Of a stretch of 21,686 bases of DNA, positions 1 to 7,070 are shown one piece after another. Location of the stretch: contig JAEZLX010000153.1 of NCBI GenBank assembly GCA_023415035.1, positions 1-21,686 of the forward strand. Direction: 5' to 3'. This DNA comes from Pseudomonadota bacterium. Lineage in GTDB: Bacteria; Pseudomonadota; Gammaproteobacteria; Burkholderiales; Burkholderiaceae_C. The position numbers were made by a program, and so were the translations under genes. Numbering within the stretch: the stretch's first letter is position 1; each line of letters begins with the position of its first letter. The notes beneath the pieces were generated by a model. That model did no database searches, had not been told where the DNA came from, and saw only the letters and a list, made by a program, of their open reading frames with translations.

Positions 1-561
1 GTCCAGCTGCGCGTGCATCTGCTCGAGCCAGGGCAGGATCTCGGCCTTGCGCGCGGTGTCGAGCGCCGACAGGGGCTCGTCCATCAGCAGGATGCGCGGG
101 CTGGCGGCCAGCGCGCGGGCGATGGCGACGCGCTGGCGCTCTCCGCCCGAGAGTTCGTGCGGGAAACGGCTCAGCAGGTGCCTGATGCCCAGCAGTTCCA
201 GCGCGTGATCCCAGCCGTGGCGGCGTTCTGCTTTGGGCGTGCGGTCGTGGCCGAAACGCAGGTTGCCTTCCACCGTGAGGTGTTCGAAGAGACTCGCTTC
301 CTGGAACACGTAGCCGATCGCGCGCCGGTGCACAGGCACGAAGATGCGCCGTTCACTGTCCTGCAGGACATGTGATCCGATGGCGATGTTTGCCCGGGCG
401 TGTCGTTCCAAGCCGGCGAGCACGCGCAGGCAGGTGGTCTTGCCGCAGCCCGATGGGCCGAAGAGGGCCGTGATGCCCTGTCCTGGAAGCGTCAGGTCCA
501 CATCCAGTGTGAATTCCCGCAACGGCAGGCGGGCCTGAAAACACAAGTCCGTCCCGTTCAT
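1..561 (-). CDS. modC: Molybdate ABC transporter ATP-binding protein ModC (partial, 3' end outside window)
   Basis: This is the ATPase of the molybdate importer, which hydrolyses ATP at the inner face of the membrane to drive ModB. Translating from the ATG at 559-561 gives 187 residues before the window edge. Visible motifs are Walker A GPSGCGKTT (about 35-43), a Q-loop in YVFQE (84-88), the ABC signature LSGGERQR (137-144), Walker B ILLMDEP (157-163) and a D-loop SALD. The C-terminal Mop/TOBE molybdate-binding part of full-length ModC (around 350 residues in E. coli) would lie outside the window, so its presence cannot be checked. The start codon overlaps the modB stop (ATGA), which implies translational coupling. 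Assignment to molybdate rather than sulfate or another anion rests on modB, modA and modE next door. Confidence 0.95.
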   Translation of the reverse strand, partial: MNGTDLCFQARLPLREFTLDVDLTLPGQGITALFGPSGCGKTTCLRVLAGLERHARANIAIGSHVLQDSERRIFVPVHRRAIGYVFQEASLFEHLTVEGNLRFGHDRTPKAERRHGWDHALELLGIRHLLSRFPHELSGGERQRVAIARALAASPRILLMDEPLSALDTARKAEILPWLEQMHAQLD

Positions 562-1244
562 CGCCGTGAGCTCCTGGCAGAGTGCGCGTTGTACAGCTGC
601 AGCAGCATCAGCACGGCAAACGAGAAGACGAGCATGACAGCGGCGAGGCGGTGCGCGTCACCGTACTCCAGCGCTTCGACGTGTTCGTAGATCTGCACCG
701 ACACCACGCGGGTGACACCTGGAATGTTGCCGCCGACCATCAGCACGACGCCGAACTCGCCCACGGTATGGGCGAAGCTCATGATGCAGCCGGTGACGAT
801 GCCGGGCCGGCACAGCGGCACGACGACGTGGAAGAAGCTGTCCAGCGGTGTGGCGCGCAGAGTCGCCGCGACTTCCAGCGGCCGGTCGCCCAGCGCCTGC
901 ATGGCGTTGAGGATGGGTTGCACCATGAAGGGCAGCGAATAGAACACCGAGGCCACGACCAGACCTTCGAACGTGAAGGGCAGGGTCGGCAGACCGGCCG
1001 ACTGCATCCATTGCCCGACGGGCCCTATGGGGCCGAGCATGACCAGCAGGTAAAAGCCCAGCACCGACGGCGGCAGCACCAGCGGCAGGGTCACGAGGGC
1101 ACCCACCGGGCGCGCGACCCATGAGCGCGAGCGTGCCAGCCACCAGGCCAGCGGCGTGCCCAGCACCAGCAGGACCAGGGTCGTCAGGGCGGCGACCTTG
1201 AGCGTGAGCCAGATCGCCTGGAGGTTGTCGGGGGTGAGGAACAC
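558..1244 (-). CDS. modB: Molybdate ABC transporter permease ModB
   Basis: This is the inner-membrane channel subunit of the molybdate importer. The 228-residue protein has the usual ModB length and about five hydrophobic segments, beginning with a helix at about residues 10-35. The typical ModB/CysT-type EAA-loop region (LEVAATLRATPLDSF, followed by a VPLCRPGIVTG stretch) lies around residues 125-150 and is where ModC docks. The start is a GTG (1242-1244), because no suitable ATG precedes the conserved N-terminus and the modA stop lies only 6 bases upstream. No good Shine-Dalgarno sequence is visible, so translation is probably coupled to modA. Its stop overlaps the modC start. Confidence 0.95.
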   Translation of the reverse strand: MFLTPDNLQAIWLTLKVAALTTLVLLVLGTPLAWWLARSRSWVARPVGALVTLPLVLPPSVLGFYLLVMLGPIGPVGQWMQSAGLPTLPFTFEGLVVASVFYSLPFMVQPILNAMQALGDRPLEVAATLRATPLDSFFHVVVPLCRPGIVTGCIMSFAHTVGEFGVVLMVGGNIPGVTRVVSVQIYEHVEALEYGDAHRLAAVMLVFSFAVLMLLQLYNAHSARSSRR

Positions 1245-1250
1245 GCGATG

Positions 1251-2003
1251 TCAGAGGTCGTAGCCGTAGGAGCGTATCAGGTCCCGGATGTCCGGACTCC
1301 GCAGCAATCGGATCAGCTCAAGGGCAGCCTGGTTGTGCTGCCCACGCTGGAGCAGCACGGCATCCTGGCGGATGGGTCGATAGAGAGACGGCGGGATGAC
1401 CCACATGGAGCCTTCTCGGAGCTTGCCGCCGTCCAGGACCTGCGACAGGGCGACGAAGCCGATGTCGGCGTTGCCCGTTTTCACGAAGCTGAAGGTCTGG
1501 CCGATGCTGTCGCCCTGCACCAGGCGGGGCTTGAGGGGTTCGGCCAGGCCCATCTTCTCCAGTACCTGCACGGCCGCAGCGCCGTAGGGAGCGGTCTTGG
1601 GGTTGGCATACGCTACCTTGCGCACTTGGGATGATTTCAGGATTTCGCCCCTGTCATCCACTTTGGCCGGATCGACCGACCACAGCACCAGCTTGCCGAT
1701 GGCGTAGGTGAAGCGCGAGCCGGGGACGGCAAGGCCTTCCTGTTCGAGCAGTGCCGGGCGCTCTTCATCGGCGGCCAGGAGCAAGTCGAATGGTGCGCCG
1801 TTCCTGATCTGCGTATAGAACGCGCCGGTGGCACCGAAGGACAGCTTGAGCGTATGGCCGCTGGTCTTTTTCAGCACGGCAGCAATGGCCTTGGCTGGTT
1901 CGGTGAAGTTGGCCGCCACGGCGACTCGGGCTTCCGCGGCCCAGCCGGCGGGGGCTGCCACCATGGTGGCAAGAAGCAGTGCAGCGCGGCGCATTGCCTT
2001 CAT
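1251..2003 (-). CDS. modA: Periplasmic molybdate-binding protein ModA
   Basis: This protein captures molybdate (or tungstate) in the periplasm and delivers it to ModBC. The 250-residue product begins with a Sec signal peptide: a charged n-region MKAMRR, a hydrophobic core, and a probable cleavage site near residues 22-23 after an Ala-rich end. The mature protein opens with VAVAANFTEP and continues with SFGATGAFYTQI and DLLLAADEERP, the conserved oxyanion-binding segments of ModA. The open frame extends 41 codons further upstream, but the ATG at 2001-2003 is preceded by a strong AGGAGG and directly starts the signal peptide, so I chose it. It is the first gene of modABC and is divergent from modE. 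A ModE-like operator lies about 30 bases upstream of the start. Confidence 0.95.
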   Translation of the reverse strand: MKAMRRAALLLATMVAAPAGWAAEARVAVAANFTEPAKAIAAVLKKTSGHTLKLSFGATGAFYTQIRNGAPFDLLLAADEERPALLEQEGLAVPGSRFTYAIGKLVLWSVDPAKVDDRGEILKSSQVRKVAYANPKTAPYGAAAVQVLEKMGLAEPLKPRLVQGDSIGQTFSFVKTGNADIGFVALSQVLDGGKLREGSMWVIPPSLYRPIRQDAVLLQRGQHNQAALELIRLLRSPDIRDLIRSYGYDL

Positions 2004-2032
2004 GTAACCTCCTCGGAAGGACCAAGGGTGAT

Positions 2033-2055
2033 CGCTATTCATTTTTGGAATATCG
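2033..2055. promoter_or_regulatory. Candidate ModE box upstream of modA
   Basis: The sequence shows an inverted repeat with arms CGCTATTC (2033-2040) and GAATATCG (2048-2055), separated by 7 bases. Seven of eight arm positions pair. The left arm, including the preceding AT, reads ATCGCTAT, which matches the left half of the known E. coli ModE operator. The general pattern CG-N-TAT...ATA-N-CG also fits. It lies about 30 bases upstream of the modA ATG, next to a weak -10-like TAGACT (complement of 2056-2061), so a bound repressor would cover the likely transcription start. The function is inferred from the match and from the neighbouring modE gene. Confidence 0.65.
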
Positions 2056-2085
2056 AGTCTATCAAACACCCGGGAGAACCAGCGG

Positions 2086-2109
2086 CGATACGCACTTGCG
2101 TCTGTATCG
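2086..2109. promoter_or_regulatory. Second ModE-box-like inverted repeat upstream of modE
   Basis: Perfect 6-base arms CGATAC (2086-2091) and GTATCG (2104-2109) flank a 12-base centre that contains a further CGCA/TGCG repeat. The total span of 24 bases and the outer CG-N-TA...TA-N-CG pattern resemble the ModE consensus, but the inner bases fit less well than in the site at 2033-2055. It ends 27 bases before the modE start codon. The centre-to-centre distance between the two sites is about 53 bases, close to five helical turns. Possible roles are modE autoregulation or cooperative binding. This is inference from symmetry only. Confidence 0.35.
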
Positions 2110-2136
2110 AACCCCATTGCGGACACATCGACAAAT

Positions 2137-2919
2137 ATGACGAGAAAAGCCCATACTCATGCGGGCCTGCAGCAGGCGCTGGGCCACGCGCCCGGTGACA
2201 AGCGCCTGGAGATCCTGCGCCAGGTGCGTGATACCGGGTCGATCTCGCAGGCGGCGCGTGCTGTTGGCATCAGCTACAAGGCGGCATGGCAGGCCATCGA
2301 CACGCTTGGCAACCTGGCCAGTGTGGCGCTGGTGCAGCGGACAGTGGGAGGCAGCGGTGGCGGTGGTGCACGCCTGACAGTGGAGGGCGAACGTTTGCTG
2401 CAACTGGCCGATGCACTGGCGCAGGCGCGTGCCGCCGTGCTGGCACGCTTTGCGATGACCGGCGATGCAGCGCAAGGAATGCGGCACGGCATGGGGGTGC
2501 GCACGTCCATGCGCAACCAGCTGCCTTGTGAGGTGGTGTCAGTCCAGCCGGCTTCGGAAGGGGATCCGCAGGTGCGCGTGACCGTAGCGCATGGCGATGA
2601 CCAGTCCATGGTCGCATCGGTCACCCAGGAAAGCGCCGATTTGCTGGGGCTGGAACCCGGGCAGCCCGTGCTGGCACTGAGCAAGGCCACGGCCGTGCGT
2701 GTCACGGCGCAGACGCCGCTGCCTGAGGACGGCATGAACATCCTGTCCGGCAAGGTCTGGCGCGTGACGCGTGGCCATGAGCACGACGAAGTGACGCTGA
2801 CCTTGCCTGGTGGCGGGTTCTGGGTGGGGTTGGCCGCTCACCCGTTCACGCGGCGCAAGGGACAGACCGCCTTCGCGGCGCTGGCTTGTAGTGCCCTCGT
2901 CATTGCACTGGCTGACTGA
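2137..2919 (+). CDS. modE: Molybdate-responsive transcriptional regulator ModE
   Basis: ModE is a dimeric regulator that binds molybdate and represses modABC. In other bacteria it also activates molybdoenzyme genes. The 260-residue length matches E. coli ModE. Residues about 20-105 form the LysR-like winged HTH: RLEILRQVRDTGSISQAAR, then ISYKAAWQAID, then the typical Gly-rich wing GGSGGGGARLT. Two Mop/TOBE molybdate-binding domains follow, at about 122-190 (starting near TSMRNQLPCEVVSV) and about 195-260 (starting near GMNILSGKVWRV). It is the only plus-strand gene here and is divergent from modA. The Shine-Dalgarno sequence is weak. Its stop codon forms the first arm of a hairpin shared with the convergent regulator gene. 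Confidence 0.95.
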   Translation: MTRKAHTHAGLQQALGHAPGDKRLEILRQVRDTGSISQAARAVGISYKAAWQAIDTLGNLASVALVQRTVGGSGGGGARLTVEGERLLQLADALAQARAAVLARFAMTGDAAQGMRHGMGVRTSMRNQLPCEVVSVQPASEGDPQVRVTVAHGDDQSMVASVTQESADLLGLEPGQPVLALSKATAVRVTAQTPLPEDGMNILSGKVWRVTRGHEHDEVTLTLPGGGFWVGLAAHPFTRRKGQTAFAALACSALVIALAD

Positions 2920-2937
2920 ACACCAAAACGGTGTTCA
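2917..2937. terminator. Hairpin between convergent modE and GAF/Fis regulator genes
   Basis: A perfect 8-base inverted repeat, TGAACACC (2917-2924) and GGTGTTCA (2930-2937), surrounds a 5-base AAAAC loop. The first three bases are the modE stop codon. It fills most of the 24-base gap between two convergent genes, which is where a two-way terminator is expected. Neither strand has a U-rich run after the stem, so termination would be weak or assisted. An operator role is also possible. Confidence 0.45.
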
Positions 2938-2943
2938 ACAGGG

Positions 2944-4092
2944 TCAGGTCCGCTGTCGCCCGAGTTTGCGGTACACCGTGGCGCGGCTGATGCCTAGCGC
3001 ACGTGCTGCCTCCATCACATTGCCGCGCGCATCCTCCACCGCCTTGCGGATCAGCGCCGCTTCTACGTCCTTCAGGGGCACGCTGCTGGCCGACAGGGCC
3101 TGATGCGGGCGTGTGCCGGCATGGCTGTTTGCCTGCTGGGCCAGCAGCTGCAGCTGGAGGCCTGACCACAAAGGGACCTCGAAGGGCCCGCGGTGCTGAC
3201 GCGCGGCGTCGAAAAGCGTATCGACGCCGGTAGCGAAGTATTGCGACGCGTGGCTGCCCGTGCCGGGTGCCATGCCCAGCATCTCGCGCGCGGTGCGGTT
3301 GGAACCCGTCACCATGCCATCGCCATCAAGACATACCAGGCCATCGTCATGGCCTCCCGGCACACGGCCGGGCCAGCACAGGCGCAAAAGCAGATGATGA
3401 GGCCGAGCCAGCGTCAGCGCGTTTTCGATCGCGCGTGCCGACTGTATGACCAGATGCTTGAGGGCAGGCTGCTCCCGTGTTTCCACGCCAGTGAGGTCCA
3501 ACATGCCGACGCACTGACCGTCGGGCCCCCAGATGGGCGCGCCTGCACAGCTGAACACGCTCGTGTCTTGGAAGAAGTGCTCTCCGCGGTGCAGCCAGAC
3601 CGGCTGAAGATCGGTCAGCGTGGTGCCGATGGCGGTGGTGCCGACGGCCGCCTCGGACAGGTCGACACCGATGCGCGCAATGGCCGCCACATGCGGGTTG
3701 CTGCGGTCGATCGGACCCTGCGCGTCGATGACGATGCCGCGCTCGTTCGTGAGCAGCGCGAAGTAGCGCGTATGCAGCATGGCGCGCGACATCGCGCGGA
3801 TCACCGGCGAAGCGGCTTCGCGCAAGGCCCGGCTTTCCTGCTGGACGCGGTTCATGGTCGGGGCTGTGACGGTGTCGAACGCCACCTTGTGGTTCGGGTG
3901 ATGCCCCATCGCCAGGCAGCGCCGCCATGATCGCTCGATTTCCGGCGGAACGCCGACTGCTGCCATCGTCGCGAGCCCGAACAGCACATGCTGCCGCGCC
4001 TGCTCGATCTGCTGGAGCCGGTCGACCGGGGCGGGCGGTTGGGGTATGGCGGCATTCATCACGGCTGGCGGATCATCAGGAATGGCTGGCAT
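2944..4092 (-). CDS. GAF-domain/Fis-type HTH transcriptional regulator, AcoR-like but lacking the AAA+ domain
   Basis: This is a 382-residue regulator built like the ends of AcoR/DhaR activators. Residues about 25-75 carry the AcoR-type N-terminal segment with PEIERSWRRC. Residues about 85-228 form a GAF-like sensor with AAVGTTAIGTTLTD and GAPIWGPDGQCVGMLDLTG. Residues about 245-275 look like a short PAS segment (GLVCLDGDGMVTGSN). Residues about 340-378 are a Fis-type HTH (GNVMEAARALGISRATVYRKL). No Walker A, Walker B or GAFTGA motif occurs, so it should not remodel sigma-54 polymerase itself. It follows xdhC on the same strand with a 65-base gap, at the 3' end of the molybdenum hydroxylase operon. 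I infer that it senses a substrate or product of that enzyme. The start could also be the ATG at 4057-4059. Confidence 0.85.
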   Translation of the reverse strand: MPAIPDDPPAVMNAAIPQPPAPVDRLQQIEQARQHVLFGLATMAAVGVPPEIERSWRRCLAMGHHPNHKVAFDTVTAPTMNRVQQESRALREAASPVIRAMSRAMLHTRYFALLTNERGIVIDAQGPIDRSNPHVAAIARIGVDLSEAAVGTTAIGTTLTDLQPVWLHRGEHFFQDTSVFSCAGAPIWGPDGQCVGMLDLTGVETREQPALKHLVIQSARAIENALTLARPHHLLLRLCWPGRVPGGHDDGLVCLDGDGMVTGSNRTAREMLGMAPGTGSHASQYFATGVDTLFDAARQHRGPFEVPLWSGLQLQLLAQQANSHAGTRPHQALSASSVPLKDVEAALIRKAVEDARGNVMEAARALGISRATVYRKLGRQRT

Positions 4093-4157
4093 GATCGGGC
4101 TGCGGGCATCTGGTCAGAGATTGGCCTGCCTGGCATCTGCCCGTACCCGTACTTGCC

Positions 4158-5255
4158 TCAGCGACTGGTCTGCGTCAGAGGCACGCCGCAGACCGGTGTG
4201 CTGTCGCCGGGTGCGATGGGCTGCAGGCTGTCCTTGGCCGGTCCGACCTGCATGTCTCGCGGCAGGGGGACCCCGTTCTTGACGGCCAGTACCTCCGACA
4301 TGATGCTGACCGCGATTTCGGGCGGCGTCTTGCTGCCGATGTAGATGCCGATCGGGCCTCGCAGCATGGCCAGACTTTCCTCGGTCTGACCGAAGTGCTC
4401 GATCATGCGCGCGCGCCGCGCCTCGTTGTTACGGCGCGAACCGATGGCGCCCACATACATCGCATCGCTGCCGATGGCTTCCAGCAGGGCCAGGTCATCG
4501 AGCTTGGGGTCATGCGTCAGGGCTATCACGCAGGTGCGGCGGTCGACCTGGAACTCGCGCACCACGTCGTCGGGCATGCCGGAGACCAGGCGAGCACCGG
4601 CCACCGACCAGCTGCTGCGGTATTCCTCACGCGGATCGCACACGGTCACGGCAAAACCGCAGAACAGGGCCATTGTCGAGAGGTACTCGGTCAGCTGCCC
4701 CGCACCGATGAGCAGCATGCGGTACTCGGGTCCGAAACTGTTCCGCAGCCAGACACCGTCATCGCTGAGAGGCATGGGGCGGTCGATGCGCTGCTGGACG
4801 ATGCTACCGGTGGCAATTTCGGTGTCGCGGCGCATGAGCTGGCCCGCGCCCAGCGCATCGACCAGTTCGGCGAGAACGTCGGGTTCGGGGTTGAACTCCA
4901 GCAGCAGTTCCAGCGTACCGCCGCAGGGCAGTCCGAAACGGTGGGCCTCGTCGGCGGTGACACCGTACTTGACGCGTTCGGGCGGGCCTTCGGGAATTGC
5001 GTGTGTGATGCCTGTGTGCGCTGGCGGCGCGCCATCCGGCACGGCCGCGCGGCTGTAGCGCCAGACGAGGTCGTCCTCGATGCAGCCGCCCGAAACGGAG
5101 CCCATGACCGCGCCCGTTTCGCACAGGGCCATGATGGAGCCGACCGGTCGCGGGGACGACCCCCAGGTCCGCACGACCGTGGCCAGCAGGGCGCGACGGC
5201 CTTCGCGGCGCCATTGGAGCAGGTGCCGCAAGACGGTGAGGTCAAGGTTTTCCAT
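4158..5255 (-). CDS. XdhC/CoxI-family molybdenum cofactor maturation protein
   Basis: XdhC-family proteins bind molybdopterin-type cofactor, support its sulfuration and insert it into molybdenum hydroxylases. The 365-residue protein has both family domains. The N-terminal XdhC/CoxI domain (about 10-80) contains TWGSSPRPVGSIMAL and GSVSGGCIEDDL, with a CGG at 111-113. The C-terminal Rossmann domain (about 178-330) has RMLLIGAGQLTEYL, CDPREEY, ALTHDPKLDDLAL and YVGAIGSRRNN. It begins 16 bases after the coxG stop with a GGGA Shine-Dalgarno sequence, so it belongs to the cox-type operon. XdhC is the name used for xanthine dehydrogenase, but no xdhA or xdhB is present, so its client is most likely the CoxSLM-type enzyme upstream. 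Confidence 0.92.
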   Translation of the reverse strand: MENLDLTVLRHLLQWRREGRRALLATVVRTWGSSPRPVGSIMALCETGAVMGSVSGGCIEDDLVWRYSRAAVPDGAPPAHTGITHAIPEGPPERVKYGVTADEAHRFGLPCGGTLELLLEFNPEPDVLAELVDALGAGQLMRRDTEIATGSIVQQRIDRPMPLSDDGVWLRNSFGPEYRMLLIGAGQLTEYLSTMALFCGFAVTVCDPREEYRSSWSVAGARLVSGMPDDVVREFQVDRRTCVIALTHDPKLDDLALLEAIGSDAMYVGAIGSRRNNEARRARMIEHFGQTEESLAMLRGPIGIYIGSKTPPEIAVSIMSEVLAVKNGVPLPRDMQVGPAKDSLQPIAPGDSTPVCGVPLTQTSR

Positions 5256-5271
5256 GAGTCATCCCATCCCG

Positions 5272-5859
5272 TCAGCTGATCACCGCCCACCCCAGGGCAA
5301 TGACGACGATCGCGATGATCACCCATGCCCAGACCGGCATGCCGCCGCCTTGGGTTTCCGGGGCCTCGTCGGCCGTCGCCGCAGGCTGCCCGCTTTCCGG
5401 TGTCGCTGCGGGAGGGTGCCTGCGCTGCAGCTCGGCATCGAAGCGCTTGAAGAAGTCATCGGCCAGCGACTTGGCCGCGCCGTCGATCAGGCGCTGGCCG
5501 AGCTGCGCAATCTTGCCACCCACGGTGGACTGCACGGTGTAGTGCAGCTCGCAGCCGCCATCGGTCGGTATCAGCTCCACCGACGACTGGCCCTTGCCAA
5601 AGCCGGCGACGCCGCCCTGGGCATCGAAGTTGAGGCGGTACGCGCGTGGCGGCTCGATGTCGGTGAGTTGCACCTTGCCCGTGAATCGGGCTGCCACCGG
5701 TCCGATCTTGAGGGCGGTGGTGACGTTGTAGGCGTTGTCTCCGGCTGGTTCGAATTTTTCGCAACCGGGGATGCACGCCTTGAGCATCTCGGGGTCGTTC
5801 AGTGCATCCCAGGCCTGTTGCTGGGTCGCGGCCAGGGTGCGTTGTCCTTGCATTTCCAT
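5272..5859 (-). CDS. coxG: CoxG-family SRPBCC protein with C-terminal membrane anchor
   Basis: CoxG proteins accompany CO-dehydrogenase-type molybdenum hydroxylases. They are thought to link the enzyme to the membrane and respiratory quinones. The 195-residue protein starts with the family opening MEMQGQRTLAATQQQAWDALNDPEMLKACIPGCE. The SRPBCC/START-like fold covers about residues 1-145 and is followed by a Pro/Ala/Thr-rich linker (about 146-175). The C-terminal transmembrane helix WAWVIIAIVVIALGWAV lies at about 177-193. The open frame runs 38 codons further upstream, into the end of the VWA gene, but the ATG at 5857-5859 has a GGGAG 7 bases before it and begins the conserved domain. It lies between the VWA gene (31 bases upstream) and xdhC. 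Confidence 0.9.
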   Translation of the reverse strand: MEMQGQRTLAATQQQAWDALNDPEMLKACIPGCEKFEPAGDNAYNVTTALKIGPVAARFTGKVQLTDIEPPRAYRLNFDAQGGVAGFGKGQSSVELIPTDGGCELHYTVQSTVGGKIAQLGQRLIDGAAKSLADDFFKRFDAELQRRHPPAATPESGQPAATADEAPETQGGGMPVWAWVIIAIVVIALGWAVIS

Positions 5860-5890
5860 GGGTGATCTCCCGTCATGATCGGTGTGGTTT

Positions 5891-7060
5891 TCAGTGGGCG
5901 AGCAGTCGCGAGAGTGCATCGGCCAGCTCCTCCAGCCTGCTGAGATTGTGCACGGCCAGCATGGCGTCTGCATGGCGGTTCAGCACTTGTGCCCCCCGCG
6001 CCAGTGGGGCATAGCCTTCGTAGCGCAGCAGTGGGTTGAGCCAGAGCAACCGCCGGCTGTGGCGGCGCAGCCAGCGCAGCTCCGTTTCCAGCGCTTCGGG
6101 CTCACCCGTGTCCAGGCCGTCGCTGATCAGTAGCACCACGGTGCGGCGACCAACCAGCTGCCGCGCGTGATGCAGCCGCAATTGCGACAGCGACGCGCCC
6201 AGCCGTGTTCCGCCCGCGAAATCGCGGATGGCGGCATTGGTCTCGGCCAGCATGCGGTCGGTGTCCGATTGGCGGAAGGCAGCGCGCAGATCGGTGAGGT
6301 TGGTGCCGAAGGCGTAGGCAGAGCGCGGGCGCCCCCTGGTGGCTGCGTGCAGGAAGGCCAGCAGCAGCCTGGCGTAGCGTTCCATCGAGCCCGAGATGTC
6401 CACCAGGATGAGCAGCGGCAAGGGCTGATCGACGCGCATGCGGCGCGGCAGCCACAGCAGCTCGCCCTCGTGCCGACGCGCCAGGCGCAGGGCGGCAGGC
6501 CAGTGCGGTTGGGTTCCTCGCCAGCCGGATCGGGTCCGGCGCCCAGCGATGGGGGGCAGGTCCAGAGGGACCTCGCGCACGAGGCGTTCGATCAGCTGGT
6601 ATTCGCTGGCGCTCAGGCTGGCAAAGTCCGCTTGCCGCAGGCGCTCGCGCGTGCTCGCGGTCATGGCAGCGTCCAGCCGCAATTCCTGTTCGCCATTGGC
6701 GGGTTGCGGCGTGGTGCGCGGCATCTGCAGCGCCTCCTGCACCCGTGGCTTGCGCTTGGGCGGGTGTGCCGGCGCGGCCTTGGGCAGCATCTGGGCCAGC
6801 AGCTGCTGTGCCAGCTCGGGATTGCGGAAGAACGCGTCGAACAGCTGGTCGAACACCTCGATGTCCTGTGGCCGGCTGATCAACACGGCCTGGAGGGCAT
6901 AACGCAGGTCGTCACGCCGGTCCAGGCCCACGAGCGGAATCGCATCCAGCGCCATCGCGATGCGGCTACTGTCGACCGGCACGCCGGCGCGGCGCAGGGC
7001 ACGGCCGAAGCCCATCACGTTGTCGGACAGCTTGCCGCTGCGTGCATCGCCCAGTTGCAT
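5891..7060 (-). CDS. coxE: CoxE-like von Willebrand factor A domain protein
   Basis: This is a cytoplasmic VWA protein that partners the MoxR ATPase next to it. In Afipia (Oligotropha) carboxidovorans, CoxE works with CoxD in maturing the CO dehydrogenase metal centre. The protein has 389 residues. The N-terminal half (about 15-130) is the helical CoxE region with RALRRAGVPVDSSRI and FDQLFDAFFRNPELAQQ. The VWA domain covers about 210-380 with the metal-binding MIDAS motif VDISGSM (D221, S223, S225), GGTRLGASL, and LISDGLDTGEPEAL. The ATG at 7058-7060 has an AAGG Shine-Dalgarno sequence and lies 10 bases after the moxR stop, so the two are probably co-translated. Confidence 0.92.
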   Translation of the reverse strand: MQLGDARSGKLSDNVMGFGRALRRAGVPVDSSRIAMALDAIPLVGLDRRDDLRYALQAVLISRPQDIEVFDQLFDAFFRNPELAQQLLAQMLPKAAPAHPPKRKPRVQEALQMPRTTPQPANGEQELRLDAAMTASTRERLRQADFASLSASEYQLIERLVREVPLDLPPIAGRRTRSGWRGTQPHWPAALRLARRHEGELLWLPRRMRVDQPLPLLILVDISGSMERYARLLLAFLHAATRGRPRSAYAFGTNLTDLRAAFRQSDTDRMLAETNAAIRDFAGGTRLGASLSQLRLHHARQLVGRRTVVLLISDGLDTGEPEALETELRWLRRHSRRLLWLNPLLRYEGYAPLARGAQVLNRHADAMLAVHNLSRLEELADALSRLLAH

Positions 7061-7070
7061 GGCGTGCCTT

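Noticed and set aside
4158..5255. XdhC as evidence for a xanthine dehydrogenase locus
   Set aside because: No xdhA or xdhB is present in the window and the gene follows coxG by 16 bases, so it belongs with the cox-type operon.
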